A stretch of DNA of 64,000 nucleotides from Rhodomicrobium sp. (GTDB lineage: Bacteria > Pseudomonadota > Alphaproteobacteria > Rhizobiales > HXMU1428-3). Below are positions 27,051 to 36,265 of this stretch, one piece after another; within the stretch, counting starts at the first letter, position 1, and each line of letters opens with the position of its first letter. Below the pieces are notes generated by a model, which saw nothing but the letters and a program-made list of their open reading frames with translations, was not told where the DNA came from and made no database searches. A program made the position numbers and the translations under genes. The stretch spans positions 620,001 through 684,000 of the forward strand of contig BQJK01000001.1 of NCBI GenBank assembly GCA_021604665.1, written 5' to 3'.

Positions 27051-27736
27051 TGACGCCATCACCAGATCAAACATCAGATGATGTAGATGAGAATGAAGCC
27101 CCGTTAAATGTAAATTGTGTCGGGGTTATTCTGGCTGGTGGTAGGTCAACCAGAATGGGCGGCGGAGATAAATTCTTAAGGCCACTGGCCGGCACGACTA
27201 TGCTCGATCTGGTCCTTAATCGCCTGAAGTCCCAATTAAAAACGAACATCATCAGCACCAATGGAGACCCGGCGAGATTAAGCGCTTACAACCTGCCCGC
27301 TATAACAGATGAGATAGATGGCTATGCCGGGCCATTGGCTGGCATGCACGCAGCGTTAAGCTGGACAGCACAAAACCAACCTAGCGCCACACATTGCCTC
27401 TCAGTCGCTGCAGATACGCCCTTTTTTCCTGAAAACTATGCCGCCAGAATGACCGAACATGCGGTCAAAATTGGCAGCGATCATATCATCATAGCCACTT
27501 CAAATGGCCGCCATCAACCAGGCTTTGCTCTCTGGCCGCTAACCGTCAAAGACGAGTTAGAGCGCGCGCTTAAAGATGGCACCCGCAAAGTCCGTGCTTT
27601 TACTGATAACCAGCCTAATAGCACCCTCGCCTTCGAGCAGCTCACACTTAACGGCGTCGAGATAGATCCGTTTTTCAATGTCAATGAACCAGCTGACCTG
27701 GCCTTGTGCCAAAAATTATTACTCTCCAGTAGCTAA
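27050..27736 (+). CDS. mobA: Molybdenum cofactor guanylyltransferase MobA
   Basis: Attaches GMP to Mo-molybdopterin to make the dinucleotide cofactor used by DMSO-reductase-family enzymes such as formate dehydrogenase. The 228-residue protein has the nucleotidyltransferase signature LAGGRSTRMGGGDK (28-41, Lys41 contacting GTP), ITDEIDGYAGPLAGMHAAL and a DTPFFP metal motif. About 20 acidic residues precede the domain. It overlaps fdhD by 1 nt, a sensible pairing since both mature the same class of enzyme. Convergent with the TerC-family gene. Confidence 0.93.
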   Translation: MTPSPDQTSDDVDENEAPLNVNCVGVILAGGRSTRMGGGDKFLRPLAGTTMLDLVLNRLKSQLKTNIISTNGDPARLSAYNLPAITDEIDGYAGPLAGMHAALSWTAQNQPSATHCLSVAADTPFFPENYAARMTEHAVKIGSDHIIIATSNGRHQPGFALWPLTVKDELERALKDGTRKVRAFTDNQPNSTLAFEQLTLNGVEIDPFFNVNEPADLALCQKLLLSSS

Positions 27737-27772
27737 ACCACGCCAACGGTTAAGCCTGTGAGTTGATCACAG

Positions 27773-28513
27773 TTATGGCGCTGAACTTGCCTTTTTGCGT
27801 CTCTTCGCATTCGTTCTTCGAATATTGAGAAGTTCAATAAAGCCAGCATACCCCATAGCAAAATAGATATAGCCGCGTGGAATATGAACATCAAAACCAT
27901 CAGCAATTAGGGCCGCGCCAACGAGTAATAGAAAACTGAGGGCCAAAATTTTAGTGCTCGGATGTTTTTCTATGAATGTTGAGATCTGCACTGAGGCAAA
28001 ATACATAACCGCAATTGAGACAATCACGGCAATCACCATAATCTGTATATGAGGTGTCATCCCGACCGCGGTAATGATGGAATCTATAGAGAAAATCATA
28101 TCAACCAGAATGATTTGTAAAATGACGAGCGCAAAATAGCTTGGCACACCAATCTTGGCTTCGCCTTTCTCTTCAACATCACTGTGAATTTCCTGTGTTG
28201 CTTTCGCCAGCAGGAACAACCCACCCGCAATAAGAATGATATCCCGCCAGGAAAAGCTGTTACCGAAGAGCTCAATCACCGGCTCTTTAAGGCCAATAAC
28301 CCAACTAATAGCAAACAGCAAAATGATACGCATGATCAGAGCAAGCGCTAGACCAATCTTGCGGGCTAACTCCCGGCGTTTTTCATCCATTTTAGCTATG
28401 ATGAGAGAGATAAAAACAACATTATCAATGCCAAGAACGATCTCCATGACAATGAGCGCAACAAGCCCGCCCCATATGGTCGGATCTGTAAAAGAAAATG
28501 CCGCCGGCTCCAT
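27773..28513 (-). CDS. TerC-family integral membrane protein
   Basis: A 246-residue protein with seven or so membrane helices. It carries the TerC/Alx hallmarks: EIVLGIDNVVFISLI (about residues 20-34) and VDMIFSIDSIITAVGM (near 135-150), whose buried aspartates are linked to metal-ion export (manganese for several family members). The ATG at 28513 follows GGGGG; the TTG four codons earlier is less likely. The tail NIRRTNAKRRKKASS is basic and cytosolic. Substrate not determined; tellurite resistance by itself would be an over-call. Confidence 0.9.
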   Translation of the reverse strand: MEPAAFSFTDPTIWGGLVALIVMEIVLGIDNVVFISLIIAKMDEKRRELARKIGLALALIMRIILLFAISWVIGLKEPVIELFGNSFSWRDIILIAGGLFLLAKATQEIHSDVEEKGEAKIGVPSYFALVILQIILVDMIFSIDSIITAVGMTPHIQIMVIAVIVSIAVMYFASVQISTFIEKHPSTKILALSFLLLVGAALIADGFDVHIPRGYIYFAMGYAGFIELLNIRRTNAKRRKKASSAP

Positions 28514-28892
28514 AGTCACCCCCAAGTTAGTAACTCACACCAAATCCAATGTATGAATGTTCAGATATTAATAGAGCATGGAAATGATATCTCACACAAT
28601 ATCAGAGAGACCTATCTCCCATAGTCGTGCCATCAGGTGAGATGCAAAAACTATTCTGCCCTAGCCTTAAATCTAACTGAAGTGACATAAACCGACCATA
28701 AGAATGACAATCAAATGTTACCTAGTATCCAGGGAAAATTTATCAATTTTGAAATCATCCCGCAGAGAGGACAGCACAAAAATTGCCAGCAGCATTATGT
28801 GACGGTGAGAACAAGTTAAAACTGGCTAAGGTAAAGCCTCAACAGCAGACTATAAAGGAGGATAGGTTAAGAGAAAGGATGGAAGGTCAAGC
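28514..28892. other. Intergenic region after TerC-family gene
   Basis: 379 nt with no gene. It holds the promoter side of the TerC-family gene and the 3' flank of the small exported protein. A strong SD-like AAGGAGG at about 28855 on the plus strand leads only to a five-codon frame. Confidence 0.45.
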
Positions 28893-29210
28893 TTAGAAAC
28901 TATGCTTTAATCGGCCTTTTATTGCCAACCCATCATCATCAAGCTGATCAACGGCCTGCGTTTCATCATCCTGATAAAGTAGCTCTAAGCCAAAATCAAC
29001 TTTCGGAATGGTACCTATAGTGCCAAGACCTGGGATGGTAATTGAGGTGCCTTTATCAGCTGAAGTATCAGCATCCGGCAAAGCCAGCCCAACGGCTGGG
29101 TCACCAGATTTAGCCACAGGCGCAGCCGTGCCAGGCAATTCAGTTTCCTGAAAAGCATACACTTGCGCAGCGCTAAAGATCAGCGCCAAAGTTGCTAATA
29201 AAAGTTTCAC
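28893..29210 (-). CDS. Small exported protein of unknown function
   Basis: 105 residues. A clear signal peptide (MKLLLATLALIFSAAQVYA, cut before FQETE) is followed by a short acidic linker, then GLGTIGTIPKVDFGLELLYQ and an ending LAIKGRLKHSF. The terminal phenylalanine with alternating hydrophobics looks like the C-terminal sorting signal of outer-membrane strands, yet the mature chain of about 86 residues is too short for a barrel alone. It may be a periplasmic or outer-membrane-associated peptide. AT-rich DNA upstream suits a separate promoter; the porin terminator lies between them. No function can be assigned. Confidence 0.75.
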   Translation of the reverse strand: MKLLLATLALIFSAAQVYAFQETELPGTAAPVAKSGDPAVGLALPDADTSADKGTSITIPGLGTIGTIPKVDFGLELLYQDDETQAVDQLDDDGLAIKGRLKHSF

Positions 29211-29600
29211 GATTCGACCTCTTTAAACTCAAAAAAGACAAGCAATTACCCCAGAGCTCACCCTTTAGCAGGATGCGCTCCTAACGCCTTAAATGCAAGT
29301 CTTACGAATCACTATATAAATCATTGTATTTATTATAATAAAAGCCAATCACACCCAACCCTATTGCAAAATTACCACACAAAATCTAGCCTAATCATCT
29401 TATATTTGCCGCATTTCAAATGATGTGCCTTAGTTTCGCCCCCGCCTATCACTTGGGCAGGCCTGAAACATATATTGATGATCTAACACCAAACTTTTTG
29501 CACCTGGCCGCTTCAGAAATAACAAAAAAGGGCCCCCAAACTGGAGGCCCTTTCAATTATTACAATGCGTAATTTCTATTCTATAATCACATATGTTCGA
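29211..29600 (-). other. Small-protein promoter region and porin 3' flank
   Basis: 390 nt. The right end has the porin terminator (29524-29553). The rest, notably the AT-rich 29300-29350, is the likely promoter area of the small exported protein. No other gene seen. Confidence 0.5.
29524..29553 (-). terminator. Rho-independent terminator of the porin gene
   Basis: On the minus strand AAAGGGCC and GGCCCTTT arms close over an 11-nt loop and lead into TTTTTT, about 50 nt after the porin stop. Confidence 0.85.
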
Positions 29601-30866
29601 TTAGAACTTAATGCGGCTGCCAACTACGAAGAGATCAAAGTCTTCAAGATCATTAACGGCAACACCCGCATCTTCAAGTTCCACTTCGTGGTGACGATAT
29701 AGGGCATAGACTTCCATTGATGCAGCATCAATTTTCTGAGCGATACCAATTCCCCAGCGGTCATAATCAGAGCTAGTAAGAGAAGTATCAGCACCAGATG
29801 TTAATGCACCATCTTTTGAATTGGCATATTCACCGTAGATAATAGTTTTACCAAGTGAGTTCCAGCGCTGTGCGATACCAGCTTGGATATAGAAATTATC
29901 AGAATCTGCATCTGGTGAAGCCGCAAAATCAACATCGATATTACGGTAAGATGCATTCAGGAATAGACCTGTAGGTGTATGAATAATAGAGGCTGACGCA
30001 GCAAGAGAAGTTTCTTCATTTACTACATCTTTGCCCGAACCATTAGCAAATGCATCACGGCCATCCCACTCATAGTAACCAACAGAAGCTGCTACTTTGA
30101 TAGCGCCATAATCACCAGCATAACGAAGGGCTACATCCCAGAAGTCATCTTCGCCCCAGGCTGCTGAAAGCGTAAAACCTGCGAAAGTTGGTGTATCATA
30201 GCGAATTGAATTCTGGCGACCAGAAATGTCAAAACACTGGTCATCATCAGCAACAGAAGCGCCACAAAGCTCGCCCCATTCAAGTCCTAGTTGTTTAACA
30301 CCCGCGGAATTTACAATTCCAAAATCGCGAGCATACTTAATGTCAGGCTGTGTGAAACCTGTTGTGCTGGAAAGGAAGGTGTCGTGGGTAATGTCATCAG
30401 TTGCAACAGAGTTTTGACCGATAGACACTTTACCCAAAGATTTGCTTTTCAGGTAAAGAAAAGATTTGCGGATATTGAAACCAGTGTTGTCATCTTGCGT
30501 TTGGCTCACACCAACTGATGATGAAGATTCAACTTCAATCTCAATTTTATAACCAGCTGACCAGTCGCTATCAATTTTGGCTTTACCCTTAAAACCGAAG
30601 CGTGATGAGCTGTTATCGTTATCGATAACATAAGCATCGCTATTTGTGCCGTCATCCCAAATCATAAGGGCCTGGTTGACTTGACCATAAATAGTAAGTG
30701 AAACCTTGCGGTTTCCTTTGCGAGCTGTCGTAGCTTCAAGCACGGCAACACGCTCTTCGAGGTCAGCACAGCAATCACCACCAAAATCGGCAGCTTGCGC
30801 TGAAGATGTAGCACCAACCATTACCCCACCGGCAATGATAGCTGCGAGAGTAAGCTTAGAGCTCAT
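29601..30866 (-). CDS. Rhizobial-type outer-membrane porin
   Basis: General diffusion porin, expected as a trimeric 16-stranded barrel. The ATG at 30866 has GGGGGAA upstream and gives a signal peptide ending SSAQA. The mature N-terminus ADFGGDCCADLEERVAVLEATTARKGNRKV is a short helical segment with a Cys pair, typical of the Porin_2 family in Bradyrhizobium and Hyphomicrobium relatives. SLTIYGQVNQALM is the first strand. The protein (420 residues) ends VVGSRIKF, with the C-terminal Phe needed for BAM. Single-gene transcript with its own terminator and a long upstream region. Confidence 0.92.
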   Translation of the reverse strand: MSSKLTLAAIIAGGVMVGATSSAQAADFGGDCCADLEERVAVLEATTARKGNRKVSLTIYGQVNQALMIWDDGTNSDAYVIDNDNSSSRFGFKGKAKIDSDWSAGYKIEIEVESSSSVGVSQTQDDNTGFNIRKSFLYLKSKSLGKVSIGQNSVATDDITHDTFLSSTTGFTQPDIKYARDFGIVNSAGVKQLGLEWGELCGASVADDDQCFDISGRQNSIRYDTPTFAGFTLSAAWGEDDFWDVALRYAGDYGAIKVAASVGYYEWDGRDAFANGSGKDVVNEETSLAASASIIHTPTGLFLNASYRNIDVDFAASPDADSDNFYIQAGIAQRWNSLGKTIIYGEYANSKDGALTSGADTSLTSSDYDRWGIGIAQKIDAASMEVYALYRHHEVELEDAGVAVNDLEDFDLFVVGSRIKF

Positions 30867-31582
30867 AGTTCCCCCAATCACGATATAAATCTCCACTGTG
30901 GAATAGGATCAATTATGATCTTATTGACTATTACTCTGCCGCAAAACGACAAAGAATTCATTAATTTACGGGTCAGAACAAAACGCTTCGCACTGCTCAA
31001 TGCCTGTAACCAAAGAAGAAATGGCCACATAAAGCGCCTGTTACCCACGAACAGATTTAACCAAGCTATATGACAGCAATGTTACAAACGCAATTGCACT
31101 CAATCGTTCTGATATATTTAGTAACATATACGCAACACATCGTAAGGACTGCATGGTTATGTAATAATTGCACCAAATAACAGTATAATGCAAGGGGGCG
31201 GATATGCGCATCTTAAAAACATGCCCCCTGCGGCCAATCCAAACCAAGCTGCTAATACAAAAATTCTAATATCCCAGTTTTAACTGCGTTAATCTGTCAC
31301 TAGCCTTTCATTTTTAGCTATATTGCCACAAAACCCTGTCTTACCGGCCTTGAGCTATTACAAAACAAAGCTACAATGATGATCATCTATATGGTGAGTG
31401 TTGAGGCTGGAAATTTTCCACTTTTGCCATGTATCAAAATATCTGTGGCAGATAGGTCGTATGTGTCATTAATGTTGAGCCCTCTGAACCTGAGCTGATT
31501 ACCGATAATGATAAAGCCTAGCGCCCCCTTAATTAATCCACCTACCAATCAAGATATCTCAACAAGCTCTGGTGATAACCGC
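30867..31582. other. Divergent porin / ubiH-like intergenic region
   Basis: 716 nt without a supportable gene. Near the porin start is GATCA-ATTA-TGATC (30907-30920), a perfect inverted repeat within the likely porin leader. The minus-strand open frame at 31041-31247 has no ribosome-binding site or recognisable sequence. A long leader would suit a porin controlled by small RNAs, but none can be identified. Confidence 0.45.
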
Positions 31583-32875
31583 ATGAGCAGCGAATATGAG
31601 AAATTTGACTTGGCGATTGTTGGTGCTGGCCCCGTTGGCCTCATAACCGCGCTAGCAGCGGCTTATACAGGTTGTAAGGATAGCCATCAAAAGCAACTTC
31701 AAATCGCATTGATTGGTCCCAAACCCAGCGCTATTGCCTTAAACCGAGATACCCGCACCACGGCCTTTATGCATCCCTCACTCAAGATGCTCAGTAATTT
31801 AGCCATTCTCGAAAAAATCGAGACAGAGGCCGCACCCCTAAAAGAATTAAGGATGATAGATGACACAGCCGGGCTTCTGCGCGCCCCGGATTGTCACTTC
31901 ACCTCATTAGAGCTGGACCTGCCCTATTTTGCGTTGAATATCCCCAATGCAGATTTAAACCGTGCCCTAATAGAAATGGTATCTCAGGCATCAGCTATTC
32001 GTTGGATAGAAACTGAAGAGGTTTCTAAGGTAACGTCAGAAGATGAGCAGGTCTCCATTAATACAAGGGAAGGCAAAATGATCACGGCCCCATTCTGCAT
32101 CGGTGCAGATGGCCGCAATTCAATATGCCGCCAAGCGGCGGAGATAGAAACTGATACCTGGTCATATGATCAAACGGCCATCGCCTGCGGCTTCACGCAT
32201 CAGCTGCCCCATAATGCCGTTTCAATAGAAATCCACCGCCCAACAGGGCCATTAACACTGATACCCCTAAAAGAGCATCACGCCAGCCTTGTCTGGAGCC
32301 TGAAGCCTGCAGAAGCCGAACAGATGGTAAAGCTGGATGACAACGGCTTTATAGAAGCGCTCAACAAAGCCTCCCTTGGGTTTTATGGCCAAATTAATAC
32401 CGTCGCCAAGCGCGTCGCCTTTCCCATTAAGGGCATGAGCCTTAAGAAACTGGCAGCAAAACGCATTGCCCTTGTCGGTGAGGCCGCTCATATTGTGCCG
32501 CCTATCGGGGCGCAGGGTATGAATATGGGGCTAATGGATGCCGCCTGTTTATGTGATGCCATTCAACAATCCCCAGACTATGCTCAATTCCCTTCAAACC
32601 TGGTTGAGAGCTATAACACGATCAGACACCGCGATGTTGCAAGGCGGTCAAAAACTATAGATCTTTTGAACAAGTCTTTATTAGTCGATTATCTGCCCTT
32701 TAAGGCGGCCCGCACAGTTGGGCTCACCCTCTTAAAACAACTCACCCCTCTACGCCGCCTGGTAATGCAGCAAGGCATGGGCACACCATTGGAAACGTCT
32801 AGCTATCACGGTGAAAGTCTGCCCACATTAATGCAAGACCCAGCCGCTGAAACGGCATACGCCTCACAATCTTAA
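31583..32875 (+). CDS. UbiH/UbiF-family FAD-dependent hydroxylase (ubiquinone biosynthesis)
   Basis: Flavin monooxygenase of the ring-hydroxylase type that hydroxylates polyprenyl-phenol precursors of ubiquinone. From the ATG at 31583 (GGTGAT 7 nt upstream) the FAD fingerprint LAIVGAGPVGL starts near residue 10, as expected; the earlier ATG at 31508 would add 25 polar residues. Other motifs: CIGADGRNS (the DG motif, mid-protein) and RIALVGEAAHIVPPIGAQGMNMGL, equivalent to GDAAH..PP.GQG. 430 residues. Which ring position it modifies cannot be told from sequence. The lauroyl transferase follows 136 nt later. Confidence 0.88.
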   Translation: MSSEYEKFDLAIVGAGPVGLITALAAAYTGCKDSHQKQLQIALIGPKPSAIALNRDTRTTAFMHPSLKMLSNLAILEKIETEAAPLKELRMIDDTAGLLRAPDCHFTSLELDLPYFALNIPNADLNRALIEMVSQASAIRWIETEEVSKVTSEDEQVSINTREGKMITAPFCIGADGRNSICRQAAEIETDTWSYDQTAIACGFTHQLPHNAVSIEIHRPTGPLTLIPLKEHHASLVWSLKPAEAEQMVKLDDNGFIEALNKASLGFYGQINTVAKRVAFPIKGMSLKKLAAKRIALVGEAAHIVPPIGAQGMNMGLMDAACLCDAIQQSPDYAQFPSNLVESYNTIRHRDVARRSKTIDLLNKSLLVDYLPFKAARTVGLTLLKQLTPLRRLVMQQGMGTPLETSSYHGESLPTLMQDPAAETAYASQS

Positions 32876-33011
32876 GATGCTAAGCACTCTTTCTCCCCCA
32901 AATATCATGAAAGCCCTTATATTTGCCCGCTTGACCTAAGCGCCCCTTTTGTGGCTTTTACTGAATTTGACAACAAGGATGGGCAACCCGCCCAGAAGAG
33001 AGGCCTCTTAC

Positions 33012-33911
33012 ATGTCATTCGGTTTGCAAATACGTTACTGGCTTGAATATGCCCTTCTTCGCGTCATCATAGGGATGATCCGCCTCATGCCATTAGATAC
33101 AGCTGTTAAGTTTTCAGCTTATTGGTGGCGAAAATTAGCCGCCAAGGGCCGCCGCCATAAGCGCGCATTGGCAAATCTCAAAATTGCTTTTCCTGAAAAG
33201 TCAGATGAAGAACGGGAAGAAATTGCCTTTGCCATGTGGGAAAATCTCGGCCGGGTGATGGCAGAAACCATGCAAATGGATCGCCTGCTTGCCCAGCCAG
33301 AGCGCATCAAAATCGTAAATCCTAAAATGCTGCAGCGTTACCATGGCAAAATGGGCTCTGCTATCGGAGTATCCATGCATTCTGGCAATTGGGAACTGGC
33401 TATGTGGCCACTCGCTGTTGCAGGAATGAAACCAGCAGCTGTATACCGGCTAGTGAAAAACCCTATGGTAGATGCGTATCTCCGCAAGCAGCGTAAATCC
33501 CTCTACCCTGGCGGCTTATTTGCAAAAGGTAGTGGTGCCGGCTTTCATGCCGGGCGAGATACGGCCCGCCAAATTGGGTCTTACGTCAGAAGCGGTGGCC
33601 GTCTTGGGTTCCTGGCTGATCAGTATGACCATAAAGGCATTGAAGTGCCCTTCTTCGGCAAAGCAGCAAAGTCACCGCCCTTCCCCGCCATGCTAGCCAG
33701 GCGGATTGGCACACGGTTATGGATTGGCCGCTGTGTCCGAGTTGGCAAAACCTCAAACTTCCGCGTTGAGATGCATGAAATCCGTGTCCCTAGAACCGAA
33801 GATTCCGACGCTGACATCAAATGCATCATCACTGATATACAGAAAACATTTGAAAACTGGATCAAGGAATACCCAGAGCAATTCATGTGGTCTAATCGCC
33901 GCTGGTCCTAA
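33012..33911 (+). CDS. LpxL/HtrB-family lipid A acyltransferase
   Basis: Inner-membrane acyltransferase expected to add a secondary acyl chain to lipid A from acyl-ACP. The ATG at 33012 has AGAGG about 9 nt upstream and starts [27 protein letters not shown], an N-terminal membrane helix; an upstream start adds 21 unmatched residues. The catalytic HSGNWE (His123 and Glu128, the H-x4-D/E motif) is intact, followed by [10 protein letters not shown], a glycine-rich [18 protein letters not shown], and the C-terminal [10 protein letters not shown]. 299 residues, normal length. Other members of the family acylate lysophospholipids or ornithine, so the exact acceptor is unproven. Confidence 0.88.
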   Translation: MSFGLQIRYWLEYALLRVIIGMIRLMPLDTAVKFSAYWWRKLAAKGRRHKRALANLKIAFPEKSDEEREEIAFAMWENLGRVMAETMQMDRLLAQPERIKIVNPKMLQRYHGKMGSAIGVSMHSGNWELAMWPLAVAGMKPAAVYRLVKNPMVDAYLRKQRKSLYPGGLFAKGSGAGFHAGRDTARQIGSYVRSGGRLGFLADQYDHKGIEVPFFGKAAKSPPFPAMLARRIGTRLWIGRCVRVGKTSNFRVEMHEIRVPRTEDSDADIKCIITDIQKTFENWIKEYPEQFMWSNRRWS

Positions 33912-34006
33912 AAACATTTAGTGTTTTATCTCATACACATAATGAGAAAAACCCAAACATCATTATTAAACTTCAGAACGTAAATCTATCTTGTAGAGAG
34001 AGAGCT

Positions 34007-35065
34007 ATGTCACATACAAAAACTCCCCATGCCTTTTTCAGCCCAATGGCCATCGGCGCACCAGAGCCATTTCGCCAGCTGCCAACGTCGCTAGAGCGGA
34101 TGATCCACTTCATCCCCCCTCATAATGAAAAGATCCGCAGCAAAATCCCTGATATGATTAAACAGGTCGATGTTATCTTGGGTAACCTTGAAGATGCGAT
34201 ACCTCTCGACGCCAAAGAAGCCGCCAGATCAGGCTTTATAGACATTGCCGCCTCTAATGACTTCGGTAATACGGGCCTTTGGACCAGAGTGAACTGTCTG
34301 AACAGCCCCTGGTTCCTTGATGATATCACTGAGATTGTTTCAAAGGTTGGCAATAAAGTCGATGTCATCATGCTGCCAAAAGTTGAAGGCCCATGGGATA
34401 TTCACTATCTGGATCAACTCCTGGCTCAACTCGAAGCCAAACATGACGTTAAGCGCCCTATTCTTATTCATGCAATTCTGGAAACAGCTCAAGGCGTCAA
34501 TAATATCGAAGAAATCGCAGCTGCCAGCCCCCGTATGCACGGTATGAGCCTGGGCCCAGCAGATCTTGCCGCGTCAAGAGGCATGAAAACAACAAGAGTG
34601 GGCGGCGGTCACCCCTTCTACGGCGTTTTGGAAGACCCACATGCAGATAGTGAGCAACAACGCACACTCTTCCAGCAAGATCTCTGGCACTACACAGTTG
34701 CTAGAATGGTTGACGCTTGCATGGGCCACGGTATCAAAGCCTTCTACGGCCCCTTTGGTGACTTCTCAGACAGCGATGCCTGCCGTGCACAATTCCGCAA
34801 TGCGTTCCTGCAGGGTTGTGTTGGCACCTGGACACTACATCCGAACCAAATTGCCATAGCAAAATCTGTTTTCAGCCCCGATAAGGAAGAAGTGCTGTTT
34901 GCCAAACGCATTCTTGAAGCTATGCCAGATGGCACCGGCGCTGTGATGATTGATGGCAAAATGCAGGATGACGCAACCTGGAAGCAAGCCAAGGTTATTG
35001 TTGACCTGGCTAAAATGGTTGCCAAACGCGACCCTGAATTAGCAGAAGCTTATGAAATGAGTTAA
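34007..35065 (+). CDS. L-malyl-CoA / beta-methylmalyl-CoA lyase-like aldolase
   Basis: HpcH/HpaI (CitE-like) aldolase superfamily. The pattern matches malyl-CoA lyases: [21 protein letters not shown] (metal and glyoxylate site), [61 protein letters not shown], and the lyase-specific GPFGDFSD followed by [12 protein letters not shown]. The likely reaction is cleavage of malyl-CoA to acetyl-CoA and glyoxylate, as in the ethylmalonyl-CoA or serine pathways. The 352-residue protein has a longer N-terminus than Rhodobacter or Methylobacterium Mcl. AGAGAGAG precedes the ATG. No other gene of those pathways is nearby, so the physiological role is open. Confidence 0.8.
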   Translation: MSHTKTPHAFFSPMAIGAPEPFRQLPTSLERMIHFIPPHNEKIRSKIPDMIKQVDVILGNLEDAIPLDAKEAARSGFIDIAASNDFGNTGLWTRVNCLNSPWFLDDITEIVSKVGNKVDVIMLPKVEGPWDIHYLDQLLAQLEAKHDVKRPILIHAILETAQGVNNIEEIAAASPRMHGMSLGPADLAASRGMKTTRVGGGHPFYGVLEDPHADSEQQRTLFQQDLWHYTVARMVDACMGHGIKAFYGPFGDFSDSDACRAQFRNAFLQGCVGTWTLHPNQIAIAKSVFSPDKEEVLFAKRILEAMPDGTGAVMIDGKMQDDATWKQAKVIVDLAKMVAKRDPELAEAYEMS

Positions 35066-35112
35066 CACTCAGCAGATGTGAGCCTTAGGGGCGAAAACTA
35101 AATTGTAGACAT

Positions 35113-35147
35113 AAAAAAAGCCACCTGAGATTAATCAGGTGGCTTTT
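35113..35147. terminator. Bidirectional terminator
   Basis: A perfect 12-bp stem AAAGCCACCTGA / TCAGGTGGCTTT with a 6-nt loop, flanked by A-run and T-run so it works both ways. It ends the malyl-CoA-lyase-like gene (plus) and the ialB-like gene (minus). Confidence 0.9.
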
Positions 35148-35180
35148 GTAATATGTTAGGTCAGGCAACCCATCGGGTTG

Positions 35181-35870
35181 TTATTTCTTAGGTGGATTAT
35201 CCGCATTTTTCAGCTGATCAGCTTTGGCTTTTTTCGCAAGTTCAATTTGTCTCTTACGAATTTCCTGCATCATAGCTTTACGGGCATTGGCATATTTCTC
35301 GCCATCAATCGGCTTGCCTTTATAAGCTTTATCAAAGCCAGAGAGAGGAATAGGGAAACCAACAGGTTTACCGCTAATGCTGATGGTCGCGACAACCATT
35401 TTCTTACCAGCCCGCATTTCTTTTAAAAGCTCAGCAGTCATTGGTGTTTCAGCAACACAGCCAGCAACATGGCAAAATGAGTATTTGAACTTAATAGGTT
35501 CTTTTTCATCTATCTTGATATGAACACCAGCCGGGATCGCCATGCCAAGCGGCACAGTCACCAGGAAACGCTCTTTATCATGTCCAGCAACATTCCGTAC
35601 TGCAGCTGAAACAAGCGGCGTACCGGTACGTGCGCTGAGGCTTTCATGGTGCGTCATGCAAATCTTTTTGGATGTAGCTTCCTTGGCCTTAACTTCCTGC
35701 AACTTCACATCGTCACAAATTTTAATCCAGGCACTTTGGGCTTTAGCAGCTGCATCCTTTTTCTTTTCCTGAGCAAAGCCCATTGTGGTGCCGCTAACCA
35801 CGCCAACGACTGCAATGGCAGCCGCCAAAGCCAATTGACTATGGCTTTTATTTAGTATGCGCGAAAACAT
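35181..35870 (-). CDS. Invasion-associated locus B (IalB) family exported protein
   Basis: A 229-residue periplasmic or envelope protein of the IalB family, named after Bartonella but widespread in free-living alphaproteobacteria where its job is not settled. The signal peptide is hydrophobic through about residue 33 (VVSGTTMGFAQ). The family core is present: SAWIKICDD, KKICMTHHE, VPLGMAIPAGVHIKID, and the paired-cysteine segment FCHVAGCVAE, then MRAGKKMVV and VGFPIPLSGFDKAY. A basic, Lys-rich tail follows. The Bartonella link to cell entry should not be carried over. It shares a bidirectional terminator with the upstream aldolase gene. Confidence 0.88.
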   Translation of the reverse strand: MFSRILNKSHSQLALAAAIAVVGVVSGTTMGFAQEKKKDAAAKAQSAWIKICDDVKLQEVKAKEATSKKICMTHHESLSARTGTPLVSAAVRNVAGHDKERFLVTVPLGMAIPAGVHIKIDEKEPIKFKYSFCHVAGCVAETPMTAELLKEMRAGKKMVVATISISGKPVGFPIPLSGFDKAYKGKPIDGEKYANARKAMMQEIRKRQIELAKKAKADQLKNADNPPKK

Positions 35871-36265
35871 GATAATGCCTCTCCTGTAACAATTATCCCC
35901 TGAAAGGTTCCTGATCCGAATAGGGGTTGGTAAATATGTCAGCGATCCTGTTTAGACCGCCGTTTGAATTTATCTACATGCCTCAATACACCGAATTAAG
36001 GCATCTAAGTGGCCACCCTTTGAATTCTACCCGAATAAAGAATTTCCCCACCGCAATATACATGCTCGTGATAAGAAAGACACGCATGTAGAAGTATGGA
36101 CTTCATTAAAAAGTCCGATTATGGCTTCTTTATTACCTTCAAAAGCCGCTAATTTAAAGGCTAAATTAGAGAGTGATTTGCGGCCTAACGCCCCTCTTTA
36201 TTCAGCACCATAAAAGCCGCCATAAAACAAAGCAACTTGATGAGAACAAGGAATACACTAAGCCT
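35871..36265. other. Divergent ialB-like / solute-binding protein region
   Basis: 395 nt, no gene seen. AT-rich DNA around 36100-36180 could hold the promoter of the binding-protein gene. The open frame starting at 36173 is an upstream extension, not a separate gene. Confidence 0.45.

Noticed and set aside
28855..28893. Strong AAGGAGG Shine-Dalgarno-like site on the plus strand
   Set aside because: The only ATG after it opens a five-codon frame (stop at about 28894), and no plus-strand gene follows, so no leader peptide or gene can be supported.
31041..31247. 68-codon minus-strand frame in the porin upstream region
   Set aside because: It lies in AT-rich promoter DNA, lacks a ribosome-binding site and has no recognisable sequence.
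33929..33947. TCTCAT/ATGAGA hairpin between the lauroyl transferase and the aldolase gene
   Set aside because: Only 6 bp and no T-run on the plus strand; too weak to call a terminator.
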